Shown: positions 46,575 to 55,278 of the stretch, one piece after another
How positions within the stretch are numbered: position 1 is the first letter of the stretch
Layout of the letters: each line of letters opens with the position of its first letter
DNA from: Pseudocolwellia sp049933045
GTDB taxonomy: Bacteria > Pseudomonadota > Gammaproteobacteria > Enterobacterales > Alteromonadaceae
NCBI RefSeq assembly: GCF_049933045.1
Contig: NZ_CP187926.1
Coordinates: forward strand, 2,604,001-2,668,000
DNA: 64,000 nt
Reading direction: 5' to 3'
The notes under the pieces: generated by a model
Databases searched by the model: none
The model's input: the letters and a program-made list of their open reading frames with translations, nothing else
Told to the model about the DNA's origin: nothing
Translations under genes and position numbers: made by a program

Positions 46575-46837
46575 GGGTATGATGATCTTTCAGGGTTAAA
46601 TTTTATTCAATTTAAAACGGATTTAATCGCGATGTGAGCTTTGTCTAATAGTTATTCTATTAAAAAAGCGAACAGCAATGAGTAAATTCGTTTTAAATGA
46701 ACCCAAAGGGCAGCATGTGTTTGAAATTTATACCACGTTATCGTCTGTTCGAGTAGCTAGCTACACGTCACAGACTCAGCCTTGTCTGAATATCAAACAC
46801 ATTGCTGTAAAAACAATCTCGAAAGGTCAACAGACCC
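46575..46837 (+). mobile_element. MITE family A, short copy 2
   Basis: A 263-bp non-coding element, in the same orientation as the copy at 45470 and with few differences from it. The right terminal repeat GAAAGGTCAACAGACCC is nearly intact; the left is GGGTATGATGATCTTTC. It is flanked by CTA and TAA, again a TA target as used by IS630/Tc1-type transposases. It ends 74 bp before the dusC start. Confidence 0.85.
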
Positions 46838-46911
46838 TAATGTTAGAATTAAAATAATTTATAGCTCCTAATCCGCCATAACTTAATAAAACACGCATAA
46901 TAGCCATTCTA

Positions 46912-47889
46912 GTGCCGAGAACTCTTATTAAAGCTGCAAACCAAACACCTAAAGTAAATAAGCTTATATTAGCCCCAATGGAAGGTGTTATTGATCCTTT
47001 GATGCGCAAGATACTCTGCACAATAAATGATTACGATCTATGTATTACAGAGTTTATTAGAGTGGTTGACTCTCTTGTACCTAAAGTTATTTATCATAGA
47101 ATTTGTCCTGAATTACATCATGGCTGTGTCTCCAGCAACAATACACCATTGCGTATACAACTTTTAGGGCAAGAGCCTACGTGGATGGCTGAAAATGCTG
47201 TCAGAGCTATTGAGCTAGGCTCTCATGGTATTGATGTAAATTTTGGTTGTCCTGCTAAAGCCGTTAATAAAAGCAAAGGTGGAGCTGTCTTACTCGATGA
47301 GCCTGAAAAAATTTACCAAATACTTTTAGCAATCAAGCAATCGATAAGTAGTGAACACCCCCTTTCAGCAAAAATACGTTTAGGCTTTAATGATACTTAC
47401 CTTTTCGATGAAGTTGTTTCAGCTATAGAGTCTTCAGGCGCTAATGAGCTGACAATACATGCTAGAACAAAACTTAATGGCTATAATCCACCCGCTTATT
47501 GGGAATATATTAATAGAGCAGTATCTACAACAAATATCCAAATTAACGCTAATGGTGAGATATGGAATAGTGATGATGCATTTAAATGTATTGACGTATC
47601 AAACACTAAAAACCTGATGCTAGGTCGAGGTGCTCTTTCCTTACCAAATATTGCAAATACAATTAAATATAATGAAGAGGAGATGAGTTGGACTGATTTA
47701 AAAGAGTTATTACTTGTCTATAGTGACCTTGAGTTGAATGGGGATAAAAGTTTTTACTTCTCTAGCAGGTTAAAACAATGGCTTAAATATTTGAAATTGC
47801 AATATCCTCAAGCAGAGCAACTGTTCCAATCTATCAAAAGACTAAAAAACAAAGATGAAATATTACACTTTATCCATACTATAAATTAA
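46912..47889 (+). CDS. dusC: tRNA-dihydrouridine(16) synthase DusC
   Basis: A flavin enzyme reducing uridine-16 in tRNA. The 325-aa protein has a TIM barrel with LAPMEGVIDPLMR, YDLCITEFIRVVD (the DusC-type start), VNFGCPAKAVNKSKGGAVLL with the catalytic cysteine, and LMLGRGALSLPN. The GTG start at 46912 lacks a clear ribosome site and adds about 17 residues before the family start (VNKLILAPMEG). Upstream in frame the sequence is open only to TAA at 46879. The true start is uncertain and may be affected by the neighbouring MITE. Confidence 0.9.
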   Translation: MPRTLIKAANQTPKVNKLILAPMEGVIDPLMRKILCTINDYDLCITEFIRVVDSLVPKVIYHRICPELHHGCVSSNNTPLRIQLLGQEPTWMAENAVRAIELGSHGIDVNFGCPAKAVNKSKGGAVLLDEPEKIYQILLAIKQSISSEHPLSAKIRLGFNDTYLFDEVVSAIESSGANELTIHARTKLNGYNPPAYWEYINRAVSTTNIQINANGEIWNSDDAFKCIDVSNTKNLMLGRGALSLPNIANTIKYNEEEMSWTDLKELLLVYSDLELNGDKSFYFSSRLKQWLKYLKLQYPQAEQLFQSIKRLKNKDEILHFIHTIN

Positions 47890-47947
47890 TACTCCATTAA
47901 TCCTTACTTATAAGAATATAGAAGATCTAAGCTGACTTAATTAAGTA

Positions 47948-48310
47948 ATACCAAACGGATTAATTTATTGCTCACTTAGCGAGAATTTAAAGGCTTAGAG
48001 GCACAGGTTCATAGTTCCAGACTGAACCTAAGCACCTACATCCATGTAGGCGAGGCATTGATTGAAGAGAATGGTTATTCTCGGTAACTGCTCCTGCGTT
48101 ACCCTAATGTCCTACATCCATGTAGGAACCTTGTCAAAATCAATAACGCGGCATATGAGCCTTTAAATTCTCGCCCTTCGGAAGCTCATTAGCAAACTGA
48201 TAACATCACAAAATTAAAAAAATATAGAATAACTATGTTTAATCAATTTTGCTTGTTCTAAGCTTGCTAATGTAGCTCTAAGTTGCTCAATAAATTAATC
48301 CGTTTGGTAT
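47948..48310 (+). mobile_element. MITE family B, long copy
   Basis: A 363-bp non-coding element bounded by inverted ends ATACCAAACGGATTAA and its complement. Internal inverted arms GCGAGAATTTAAAGGCT and AGCCTTTAAATTCTCGC enclose two cassettes (48003-48051 and 48080-48126). Each cassette ends in the palindrome CCTACATCCATGTAGG. The cassettes are absent from the copy at 48555. There is no transposase. Confidence 0.8.
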
Positions 48311-48554
48311 AAATCTAATATCTTAACTCTCAAGACTCTTACCTTAAGCCAATCATCTAAGCTATCTTAATCAGCTAACTCATTTTTTTAAGTGTTTGGT
48401 AAATCATAAGTAAAGATTAAACGTTTTAATGAACAACGCCATCTTGATATAAAGCTCACTTTCATATAAAACAAACATTCATTTCTATAAGCCTTTTAAA
48501 ACCTACTTACTACCTCACGAAACCTTTTAGTCAATTTTAAAGTTTATTGATCTT

Positions 48555-48820
48555 ATACCAAACGGATTAACTTATTGCTCTCTTAGCGAGAATTTAAAGG
48601 CTTAGAGGCAAGGCATTGATTGAAGAGAATGGTTATTCACTTGTCAAAATTAATAACGCGGCATATGAGCCTTTAAATTCTCGCCCTTCAGGAGCTCATT
48701 AGTAAACGGATAACATCACAAAATTAAAAAAATATAGAATAACTATGTTTAATCAATTTTGCTTGTTCTAAGCTTGCTAATGTAGCTCTAAGTTGCTCAA
48801 TAAATTAATCCGTTTGGTAT
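48555..48820 (+). mobile_element. MITE family B, short copy
   Basis: A 266-bp element with the same ends and internal arms as the long copy 245 bp upstream and in the same orientation, but without either cassette. The right half (from GATAACATCACAAAATT) is practically identical between the copies. Confidence 0.8.
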
Positions 48821-48935
48821 TAACTCTAGCTGAGGAAAGTTATTTCTATATATATTGGAAGGACAAGTAAATAGATCGAGATAACTGGAAGTATATTCAG
48901 AGGGGCTTAACGACAAAATATGATAATTCAGATAT

Positions 48936-48963
48936 AAAAAAACCAGCATATATGCTGGTTTTT
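48936..48963 (-). terminator. Terminator of the TonB2 operon
   Basis: AACCAGCATATATGCTGGTT is flanked by A and T runs and on the minus strand ends in a T run. It lies about 20 bp after the last gene of the operon. Confidence 0.8.
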
Positions 48964-48983
48964 ATTAAGCCGCTATTAAGAAG

Positions 48984-50243
48984 TTAAATAGAAACTTTTT
49001 TACGTTGAGCAGTATCCTTGATAAAACCAGACCAGCCTTTTGCAGCTCTCTTAGTTTTAGGATCTTTCATTGCTTTTTCAATCGCATTATTAGCTAATTT
49101 GTATTGTTCTAAATAGAAATGTGCTTCAGCAATACTCATGTATAACTGACCTCTATTATCAACACCAAGTTCTAATGCTTTATTGAAAGCAACGATAGAG
49201 CTCTTAAATTGCTCATCTTGCTTAAGTAACATACCTTGCTTGCTGTAATATTTAGCTTCATTGGTCATCTTAGCCAATTCGCCATAATATTTAGCCGCTT
49301 TATCGATATGTTGAGCCGCATGCCAAGCATTTGCTAAAGTAGATAAGTTTTTATCATCTCTTTTAACTGTACCTGATGCAATATGCTTCTCTAACAAGGT
49401 TGCAGATTTAAACGGTATCGCTTTTTGTGAATATAAACTAGCAAGTACTTTAATTTCAGACTCTTTCTCAAGGTAACCTTGTTTATAAGCTAAATCTAAA
49501 GTGGCTAATGCCTTATCATAATCTTCAACTAATGTATAAAACTGACCTAATTGTACCCAAAATGTTTTAACATCTGGAAACAATTGAACTGCCGTTTCTA
49601 AAACATTAACCGCATCTTTAAACTTTTTACGCTCGTAATAAGAGGTAAGTTTTAAAATGTAAGGATTTTGACTTTGTTTATCACCAAAAGCTGCTATCGC
49701 TTTATCAGCTGGAGCAATAACTTTATCTAGTTCTTGTAAAGAATAGTGAGCATTGGCAATTTTCACCCATGTGTCACCATCCGATTTACCAGTAAAGTCC
49801 ATCCATCGATTATAGTTTACTAATGCTGGTCTATATTTTTGCGTTTGCATTTGTAAATCAGCTACTAACTTAATTGCATCACCATGATCGCCTTCATTAA
49901 GGATATCTGGTTTTATTGCCATTTCTAAGTATTTAATAGCTTCTTCTTCTTTATCACCCATAGTTGCATACATGATAGCGATAAAGCGATTAACATAAGC
50001 TTTGTCGTAATCTTTCTTAGCATCTATATCTAATAAAATTTGTAATGCACCAGGGATATCATCAGCAGAATACAATTCAAATGCAGCAGCAACTTTTTTA
50101 CCAACAGATGGGCCAACAAGTTGTGTTGGTCGTTTAGCTTTTTCTTCAGTACCAACTCCTGCTGCAAAAGCAGTCGAAGTTAGAGGTAACTGCATTGCAG
50201 TTACCGAAGCAGCAATAACTAAAGATAAAATAACCTTATTCAT
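48984..50243 (-). CDS. TPR protein of the TonB2 operon
   Basis: A secreted protein of 419 aa with a signal peptide ending TAFA (~27) and tetratricopeptide-type repeats through ~60-400 (for example AYVNRFIAIMYATMGDKEEEA, ALNKALELG). In Vibrio and Shewanella a TPR protein is the last gene of TonB2/TtpC operons. It may act as a periplasmic partner, but no direct role is shown here. It is 2 bp from tonB. Confidence 0.85.
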   Translation of the reverse strand: MNKVILSLVIAASVTAMQLPLTSTAFAAGVGTEEKAKRPTQLVGPSVGKKVAAAFELYSADDIPGALQILLDIDAKKDYDKAYVNRFIAIMYATMGDKEEEAIKYLEMAIKPDILNEGDHGDAIKLVADLQMQTQKYRPALVNYNRWMDFTGKSDGDTWVKIANAHYSLQELDKVIAPADKAIAAFGDKQSQNPYILKLTSYYERKKFKDAVNVLETAVQLFPDVKTFWVQLGQFYTLVEDYDKALATLDLAYKQGYLEKESEIKVLASLYSQKAIPFKSATLLEKHIASGTVKRDDKNLSTLANAWHAAQHIDKAAKYYGELAKMTNEAKYYSKQGMLLKQDEQFKSSIVAFNKALELGVDNRGQLYMSIAEAHFYLEQYKLANNAIEKAMKDPKTKRAAKGWSGFIKDTAQRKKVSI

Positions 50244-50245
50244 AA

Positions 50246-50863
50246 TTAGCTACCTCCATCCATTTTAAAGTCTAGTTGAACAGATAAACCAGCTTGACGC
50301 ATAGGCTTACCATCAACAACTTTAGGTTTATACTTCCACTTACGAAGTGCACGTTTAGCTTCTTTATCAAAAACACGTTTAGGTTGTGCTTCGATAACTT
50401 CTACGTCTTCAACTCCACCAATTTCATTGATTGTAAATGAAAGTTTAACCCAACCTTCTTTACCATCACGAGCTGCTTGCATTGGATATTTAGGTTCAAT
50501 ACGAACAATTGGTGTTGCATCTCCATCGCGTCCAAAACCAGCACCCGGTGCAGATATACCTGCATTCGCTCCTGACAACTTAATACCAGGCATGTTGAAA
50601 CTAATGCCACTTGTATTGTTGTTAGCTTCAGGCTCTGGAGCTTGAGGCTTAGGTGGAGACTTAGGCGGCGGCGGTGGCGGCGGCGGAACACGTCTACGTG
50701 TTTCTGCTGACGACTTCGGCGGCGTAGTGTTAACTTCTACTATTATGTTCTCTAATTGCTCTTCCTTGTTTCTATCACCGCTAGAAACAAGAAATGCCAT
50801 AAATGAAAATAGTACAAATGTTACCCCGGCGCCTAGTAGTATTGATACTAAAAAGCGAACCAT
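50246..50863 (-). CDS. tonB: TonB family protein (TonB2 type)
   Basis: Transmits proton-motive force to outer-membrane transporters. The 205-aa protein has one N-terminal membrane helix (~5-27), a proline-rich rod (PPPPPPPKSPPKPQAPEPE, ~59-80) and a C-terminal domain (~115-200; RIEPKYPMQAARDGKEGWV) that binds the TonB box. The short rod is typical of TonB2-class proteins. It sits between exbD and the TPR gene. Confidence 0.93.
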   Translation of the reverse strand: MVRFLVSILLGAGVTFVLFSFMAFLVSSGDRNKEEQLENIIVEVNTTPPKSSAETRRRVPPPPPPPPKSPPKPQAPEPEANNNTSGISFNMPGIKLSGANAGISAPGAGFGRDGDATPIVRIEPKYPMQAARDGKEGWVKLSFTINEIGGVEDVEVIEAQPKRVFDKEAKRALRKWKYKPKVVDGKPMRQAGLSVQLDFKMDGGS

Positions 50864-50866
50864 AAG

Positions 50867-51268
50867 TTACCCCTTAGCTGCAGCAATAGAAATTCGGTCT
50901 ATACCTGCATCTTTAATTGCATCCATCACTTTAACAACAACACCATGTTTAGCGTCTTTGTCAGCTTGAATGATAACAACGTCAGTAGGTTGTTCAGCTA
51001 ATGCTTTTTCAATGTTAGCGGCTAAACGTTCGATATCTACACGACGTTTATCAAACCAAACTTCACCAGTATCTTTCACCGCAATGAAAATATTTGCTGA
51101 TTTTTGTTTACTTTGATTCGCTGCTTTAGGTTTATTAACTTCAATACCAGCTTCTTTAACAAAAGAAGTAGTTACAATGAAGAAGATCAGCATGATGAAT
51201 ACGATGTCGAGCATCGGTGTCATATCAATTACTGCTTCTTCGTCTTCACGAGTACGTTTACGTGCCAT
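50867..51268 (-). CDS. exbD: Biopolymer transport protein ExbD
   Basis: The proton-channel partner of ExbB. The 133-aa protein has a short cytosolic start, a membrane helix with the key aspartate (VIDMTPMLDIVFIMLIFFIV), then a periplasmic domain ending IDRISIAAAKG. It lies in exbB-exbD-tonB order with 3 bp to tonB. Confidence 0.95.
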   Translation of the reverse strand: MARKRTREDEEAVIDMTPMLDIVFIMLIFFIVTTSFVKEAGIEVNKPKAANQSKQKSANIFIAVKDTGEVWFDKRRVDIERLAANIEKALAEQPTDVVIIQADKDAKHGVVVKVMDAIKDAGIDRISIAAAKG

Positions 51269-51280
51269 TCGAATTTCTCT

Positions 51281-51805
51281 CTAGTGATGAGGTAAACTGT
51301 CAACCAGTTTAGCCTTTGCTAGTTTAACTTTAGCGTCTAATCTTGAGCTAAAAAATACACCTGATAATGCAGCTACCATTCCTGCCATTGTAGGAATTGT
51401 TGCCATAGATATACCTGCAGCCATTAAACGTGGGTTACCAGTACCTTGTTGCGCCATAACTTCAAACACACCAATCATACCTGTAACCGTACCTAATAGT
51501 CCGATAAGAGGACACATAGCTACTAAAGTTCTAATTGTGAGCATACGCTGCTCTAATAATTCTGTCGCTTCGGAGATCCAAGTATCTCTAATACGATGTG
51601 CATACCAAGACGTAGTGTCTTCACGTGCATCCCAACGTCCAACGATATCGTCTTTCATTTTTGGGTACACAGATGATAAAAACCAATAACGTTCTATCAT
51701 CAATATCCACATCAAAAAGAGAGCGAAGGCAACAACATAAAGTACATTACCACCTGTCGCAATAAAACTCCTGACAGATTCTATAAGCTCTATCAGGAAT
51801 AACAT
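51281..51805 (-). CDS. exbB: MotA/TolQ/ExbB channel protein (ExbB2)
   Basis: A short ExbB of 174 aa with three membrane helices (~18-38, ~92-112, ~130-152) and the family segment MCPLIGLLGTVTGMIGVFEVM. The length matches TonB2-system ExbB2. Its first base overlaps the last base of the TtpC-like gene, indicating tight coupling. Confidence 0.93.
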   Translation of the reverse strand: MLFLIELIESVRSFIATGGNVLYVVAFALFLMWILMIERYWFLSSVYPKMKDDIVGRWDAREDTTSWYAHRIRDTWISEATELLEQRMLTIRTLVAMCPLIGLLGTVTGMIGVFEVMAQQGTGNPRLMAAGISMATIPTMAGMVAALSGVFFSSRLDAKVKLAKAKLVDSLPHH

Positions 51806-53148
51806 TATTTAGACTCCTTCTCAGCGATTGCAGCAATTAAACCAGCGCTTTGCTCGTCTAATTTTTGAAGTACTGATTTAGCACGACCAGCAATTACACT
51901 GTGAATAAGAATTAGAGGTAATGCACAAATAAGACCTAAAGCAGTTGTAACAAGTGCTAATGAGATATTACCAGCCATAATTTTCGGGTCACCTGTACCA
52001 AACAACGTGATTGTTTGGAACGTCATGATCATACCGATAACTGTACCTAATAGACCCATTAATGGAGCTATAGCAGCAAACATTTTGATTAAGTTAATAC
52101 CACGGTCAACTTTTGGAGTTTCACGTAAAATACCTTCATCAAGTTTAAGTTCAAGCGTTTCAGCATCAACAGACTTGTTGTCATGGTAAATTTGAAGTAA
52201 ACGACCTAGAGGGTTGTTTGAGTTAGGTTGGTCAAGGTTTTTCTCTTGAGCTCTAATCTTAGCACTCATAGAACCTAAAACGATGAAACGTTCAAGAGCA
52301 ATTAAGATACCTAAGAATAATAAAGCCGTGATAGCGTAACCAACTTCAGCACCTTGATGGTAAAATTCCATTAAAGTACGTTTACGAGTTTCTAGCGCTA
52401 AGATACCACCACGAGATGGATCAACATAAACTGGAGCATAACCAGAAGATGTATTGAAGAAGCTTGAAGCTGTACCTGAAATATAGCCAGCAGGTTGCTT
52501 AGCTAAAGGTTGAACTTGAGATACTTCATCATTGTAAGTTAAATAACCGCTATCAGAAACTAAGTTAAAAGTACCGATACGAGTTACAGACTCAGTTGAC
52601 TTAGAACCATCTAGTGCAGTTACTTCAACGTTAAATTGTGAAACTTCACCTGATTGAGTCATTTCAGTTTGTAATGCAAACCATAATTCTTCTAAATCTT
52701 CTAAAGCTGGAATCTCTTTAGAGTTAGCGATACGGCTTAATGCTTCACCACGACCTGGGTATTCAGCACTTACAATTGAAGATGAGATAGCACCGAAAGC
52801 ATCAGCAGCTGCAGAACGACTCACACCGAACATTTCGCCTAAAGTACCTTTAGCATTATCAAGTTCAACTTCTTTTTGAGCTAATGTAATTTCGTTAGCT
52901 GCATATTCTTGAGTTAAACGTTTGTTACGAGCATTTTGATTTGCTAATTCATTTTGAGCTTTTTTCAAAAGTGCTTGCTTGTCAGCACGTGCAGCAATAA
53001 ATTCTGCTTCACGTTTTTTATCAAGTTTAGCTACTGAAATTCTGTCAGCTTTAACTTGGTTTAAAAGGTCATTTAAATCGTTTGCTGAAGCTGAAGCTGC
53101 TAATGTAAAAGAAGCAGAAAGCATTACATAATTAAGAAACTTTTTCAT
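51805..53148 (-). CDS. TtpC-like MotA/TolQ/ExbB protein
   Basis: A 447-aa protein that combines a signal peptide (ending ASA, ~22), a long periplasmic coiled coil (~25-110, with LLKKAQNELANQNARNKRL), a periplasmic domain and a C-terminal ExbB-like channel part (~265-440; GLLGTVIGMIMTFQTITLFGTGDP). This architecture and the neighbours match TtpC, the extra component of Vibrio TonB2 systems. It is adjacent to exbB with 1-nt overlap and to the DUF3450 gene. Confidence 0.88.
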   Translation of the reverse strand: MKKFLNYVMLSASFTLAASASANDLNDLLNQVKADRISVAKLDKKREAEFIAARADKQALLKKAQNELANQNARNKRLTQEYAANEITLAQKEVELDNAKGTLGEMFGVSRSAAADAFGAISSSIVSAEYPGRGEALSRIANSKEIPALEDLEELWFALQTEMTQSGEVSQFNVEVTALDGSKSTESVTRIGTFNLVSDSGYLTYNDEVSQVQPLAKQPAGYISGTASSFFNTSSGYAPVYVDPSRGGILALETRKRTLMEFYHQGAEVGYAITALLFLGILIALERFIVLGSMSAKIRAQEKNLDQPNSNNPLGRLLQIYHDNKSVDAETLELKLDEGILRETPKVDRGINLIKMFAAIAPLMGLLGTVIGMIMTFQTITLFGTGDPKIMAGNISLALVTTALGLICALPLILIHSVIAGRAKSVLQKLDEQSAGLIAAIAEKESK

Positions 53149-53927
53149 TATTTAGCTCCTGCTGCAAATACTGGTAATTTTGTTAAATCCATTGGTAATT
53201 GTTTACGTGCCATAGCAATGGTTTCTTTAACTGCTTTGATATATTCATCTCCTAATACATCCCATGAACGAGTATTGTTGTTCCAAACCCATGCATTTTT
53301 CATATCTAATGACTGAGCAACGAAAGCAACTCTACCCATGTGAACGAAGTCAGCAGTGATAGTACGATCGCCTAAATCAAGTTCACCTTGGTAAGCTTCA
53401 AAAGCTGTACCGTAGTTTGCTTCAATTTCGTAAGCTTCAAGAACTAAACGGAATTGCTCAGAAGTAGTAACGTTTGAGTCACTCATTACTGTACGTAAGC
53501 CTGCGATACGATCTTTACGAGTATCAATAGCCATTGGAACATCAAGTTCTACAAACTTTTCTAATGTTTCAATCATTTTGTACATTAATGGAACAACACC
53601 TTGTTTAACTTTATCAACGCCGTCAATTTGCTTTTGAAAAGAAGCAATGTTTTTAACTTGGTCGTTAACCATAAGTTGAACATGATCGTTATAGCCAGCT
53701 AATACTTCAGCTTCGTCAACTGTATTACGGTATTCACCTAAAAGATCAATGGTTTGTTCATAAATGCTATCGATTTTCTTTTGAGACTGAACCGATGCTT
53801 TGAAAGTGCGAGCTTCTGCTGATTGTAAATCAGATAACTGATCTGCAACTGCAAAAGTGCTTGCTGCTAGTGTTATTGCGCCAATCACTGATGAAGCGAT
53901 AAGGCTTTTTTTACTTAATTTGGACAT
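53148..53927 (-). CDS. DUF3450 periplasmic protein of the TonB2 operon
   Basis: The 259-aa protein starts at ATG 53927 with a signal peptide (MSKLSKKSLIASSVIG...FAVA) and helical coiled-coil segments (~30-110). Family DUF3450 is found almost only as the first gene of TtpC-type TonB2 operons. A longer frame from TTG 53963 places extra residues before the signal peptide and is less likely. The gene overlaps the TtpC-like gene by one base. Exact role unknown. Confidence 0.87.
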   Translation of the reverse strand: MSKLSKKSLIASSVIGAITLAASTFAVADQLSDLQSAEARTFKASVQSQKKIDSIYEQTIDLLGEYRNTVDEAEVLAGYNDHVQLMVNDQVKNIASFQKQIDGVDKVKQGVVPLMYKMIETLEKFVELDVPMAIDTRKDRIAGLRTVMSDSNVTTSEQFRLVLEAYEIEANYGTAFEAYQGELDLGDRTITADFVHMGRVAFVAQSLDMKNAWVWNNNTRSWDVLGDEYIKAVKETIAMARKQLPMDLTKLPVFAAGAK

Positions 53928-54038
53928 AGTTCCCAACCAATTGCTATTGAATTTTGATAACAAATATTATTGTTAACGCAAATGAAATTATCTAATTAAA
54001 TTTTACGCATTACTTTATTTCTCTAGAATAAGAATAAT

Positions 54039-54067
54039 ACGATATTCCCAGTTGACACTGGTGTCAA
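54039..54067 (-). promoter_or_regulatory. Likely promoter of the TonB2 operon
   Basis: Minus-strand TTGACA (54067-54062) is a perfect -35 box, and TATCGT (54044-54039) follows after 17 bp. The predicted transcript starts about 105 nt before the DUF3450 start codon. Confidence 0.45.
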
Positions 54068-54068
54068 C
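54051..54068. promoter_or_regulatory. Palindromic operator-like site
   Basis: GTTGACAC-TG-GTGTCAAC has perfect 8-bp arms with a 2-bp spacer. It overlaps the proposed -35 box of the TonB2 operon, where a dimeric repressor would block polymerase. The regulator is not identified. Confidence 0.45.
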
Positions 54069-54491
54069 AAAAGAGAATAAGTTTAAAAGATTTTTATAGA
54101 AGACTTTCTTTGTGTTTTATAATGTTATACCCAGAAAAATACTACACAAGAATAATATGTTTATCAGTAATTATAATTAAAGTGTTTATCCATAAAACTT
54201 TTAGTTTCCACACTATACTTATATTTGCCAGCATATGTTTTACTAATTCATTCGTACTAAGTCAAACATTCTTATAATAAAAGTTAAATAAAAGTAAGTT
54301 TTTGGTTATTTTTTCTCATATAAGTACATTTTTCACTCAAAAAAGTATTCATCCCCTCTACTCGTCAATTTCATAATAATGTCGATTTTATGGGCTAAAA
54401 ACACATTAATTAGCGTCAACTCAAAACATGAGGCGCCTTATTAATTTAATATGATACACTTCCTCTCCGAATTTTTATGAATAGCTAGGAA

Positions 54492-55271
54492 ATGACCTTG
54501 ACCGAAGTGGTTCTTGATCTTAATACATGGATTACATTATGTAGTATCGGTTTTATAGCCGGAATGATTGATGCTATTGCTGGTGGCGGTGGAATGTTAA
54601 CTATTCCCGCACTACTTACAGCAGGACTTCCTCCTCACTTAGCTTTAGGCACAAATAAACTTGCAGCTTCATTCGGCTCTTTCACAGCTTCTGTCGCATT
54701 TTATAAGAAGAAACTTTTTAATCCCGTGTTTTGGAAATACTCGTTATACACAACAGCCGTCGGCGCAGTTGTAGGTACCTTGATAGTTAATCATTTAAGT
54801 ACTGGATTTTTAGAGATAGCTCTACCTGTTGTTATCGTATTAACCGCTATATATACCGTATTTTCGAAAAATGTAATTAAAGAGTCAACAGATCTTCCTA
54901 AACAAGATAAACAGTTATTTACTAAGCAAGTTATACAAGGGTTAACATTAGGGTTTTATGATGGTGTTGCGGGCCCAGGAACAGGCGCATTTTGGATGGT
55001 ATCTTCTACAATACTATATAAAATTAATATATTAATTAGTAGTGGATTAGCGCGTTCAACAAACTTTGTAAGTAATTTCTGTAGTTTATTAACCTTTATT
55101 TATTTAGGTCACGTAAATTTCATCTTAGGTTTATCGATAGGTATTTTCATTATGTTGGGCGCGCTAGTCGGGTCACATTTTGCTATAAAGTTAGGCAGTA
55201 AATTTATTCGTCCTGTTTTCGCAGTAATCGTTATTGGTATGGCTATCAACTTAGCTTATCAAGCTTGGTAA
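54492..55271 (+). CDS. yfcA: TSUP family permease (YfcA-like)
   Basis: A TauE/SafE-type membrane transporter, often linked to sulfite or organosulfur anions; substrate here unknown. The 259-aa protein has about eight membrane helices and the family motifs IDAIAGGGGMLTIPALL (~25-41), GTNKLAASFGSF and a second-half repeat FYDGVAGPGTGAFW. It is 7 bp from priC on the same strand, possibly one transcript. Confidence 0.9.
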   Translation: MTLTEVVLDLNTWITLCSIGFIAGMIDAIAGGGGMLTIPALLTAGLPPHLALGTNKLAASFGSFTASVAFYKKKLFNPVFWKYSLYTTAVGAVVGTLIVNHLSTGFLEIALPVVIVLTAIYTVFSKNVIKESTDLPKQDKQLFTKQVIQGLTLGFYDGVAGPGTGAFWMVSSTILYKINILISSGLARSTNFVSNFCSLLTFIYLGHVNFILGLSIGIFIMLGALVGSHFAIKLGSKFIRPVFAVIVIGMAINLAYQAW

Positions 55272-55278
55272 AACACCT

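Larger units (their letters stand above)
53928..54491. other. Divergent region TonB2 operon/TSUP gene
   Basis: About 560 bp without a reading frame. It contains the promoter-like pair and palindrome listed separately at 54039-54068, with AT-rich sequence to the TSUP gene. Confidence 0.4.

Noticed and set aside
54020..54046. Possible Fur box upstream of the TonB2 operon
   Set aside because: The best alignment to the 19-bp consensus gives only about 10 matches in very AT-rich DNA, too weak to call despite the expected iron control.
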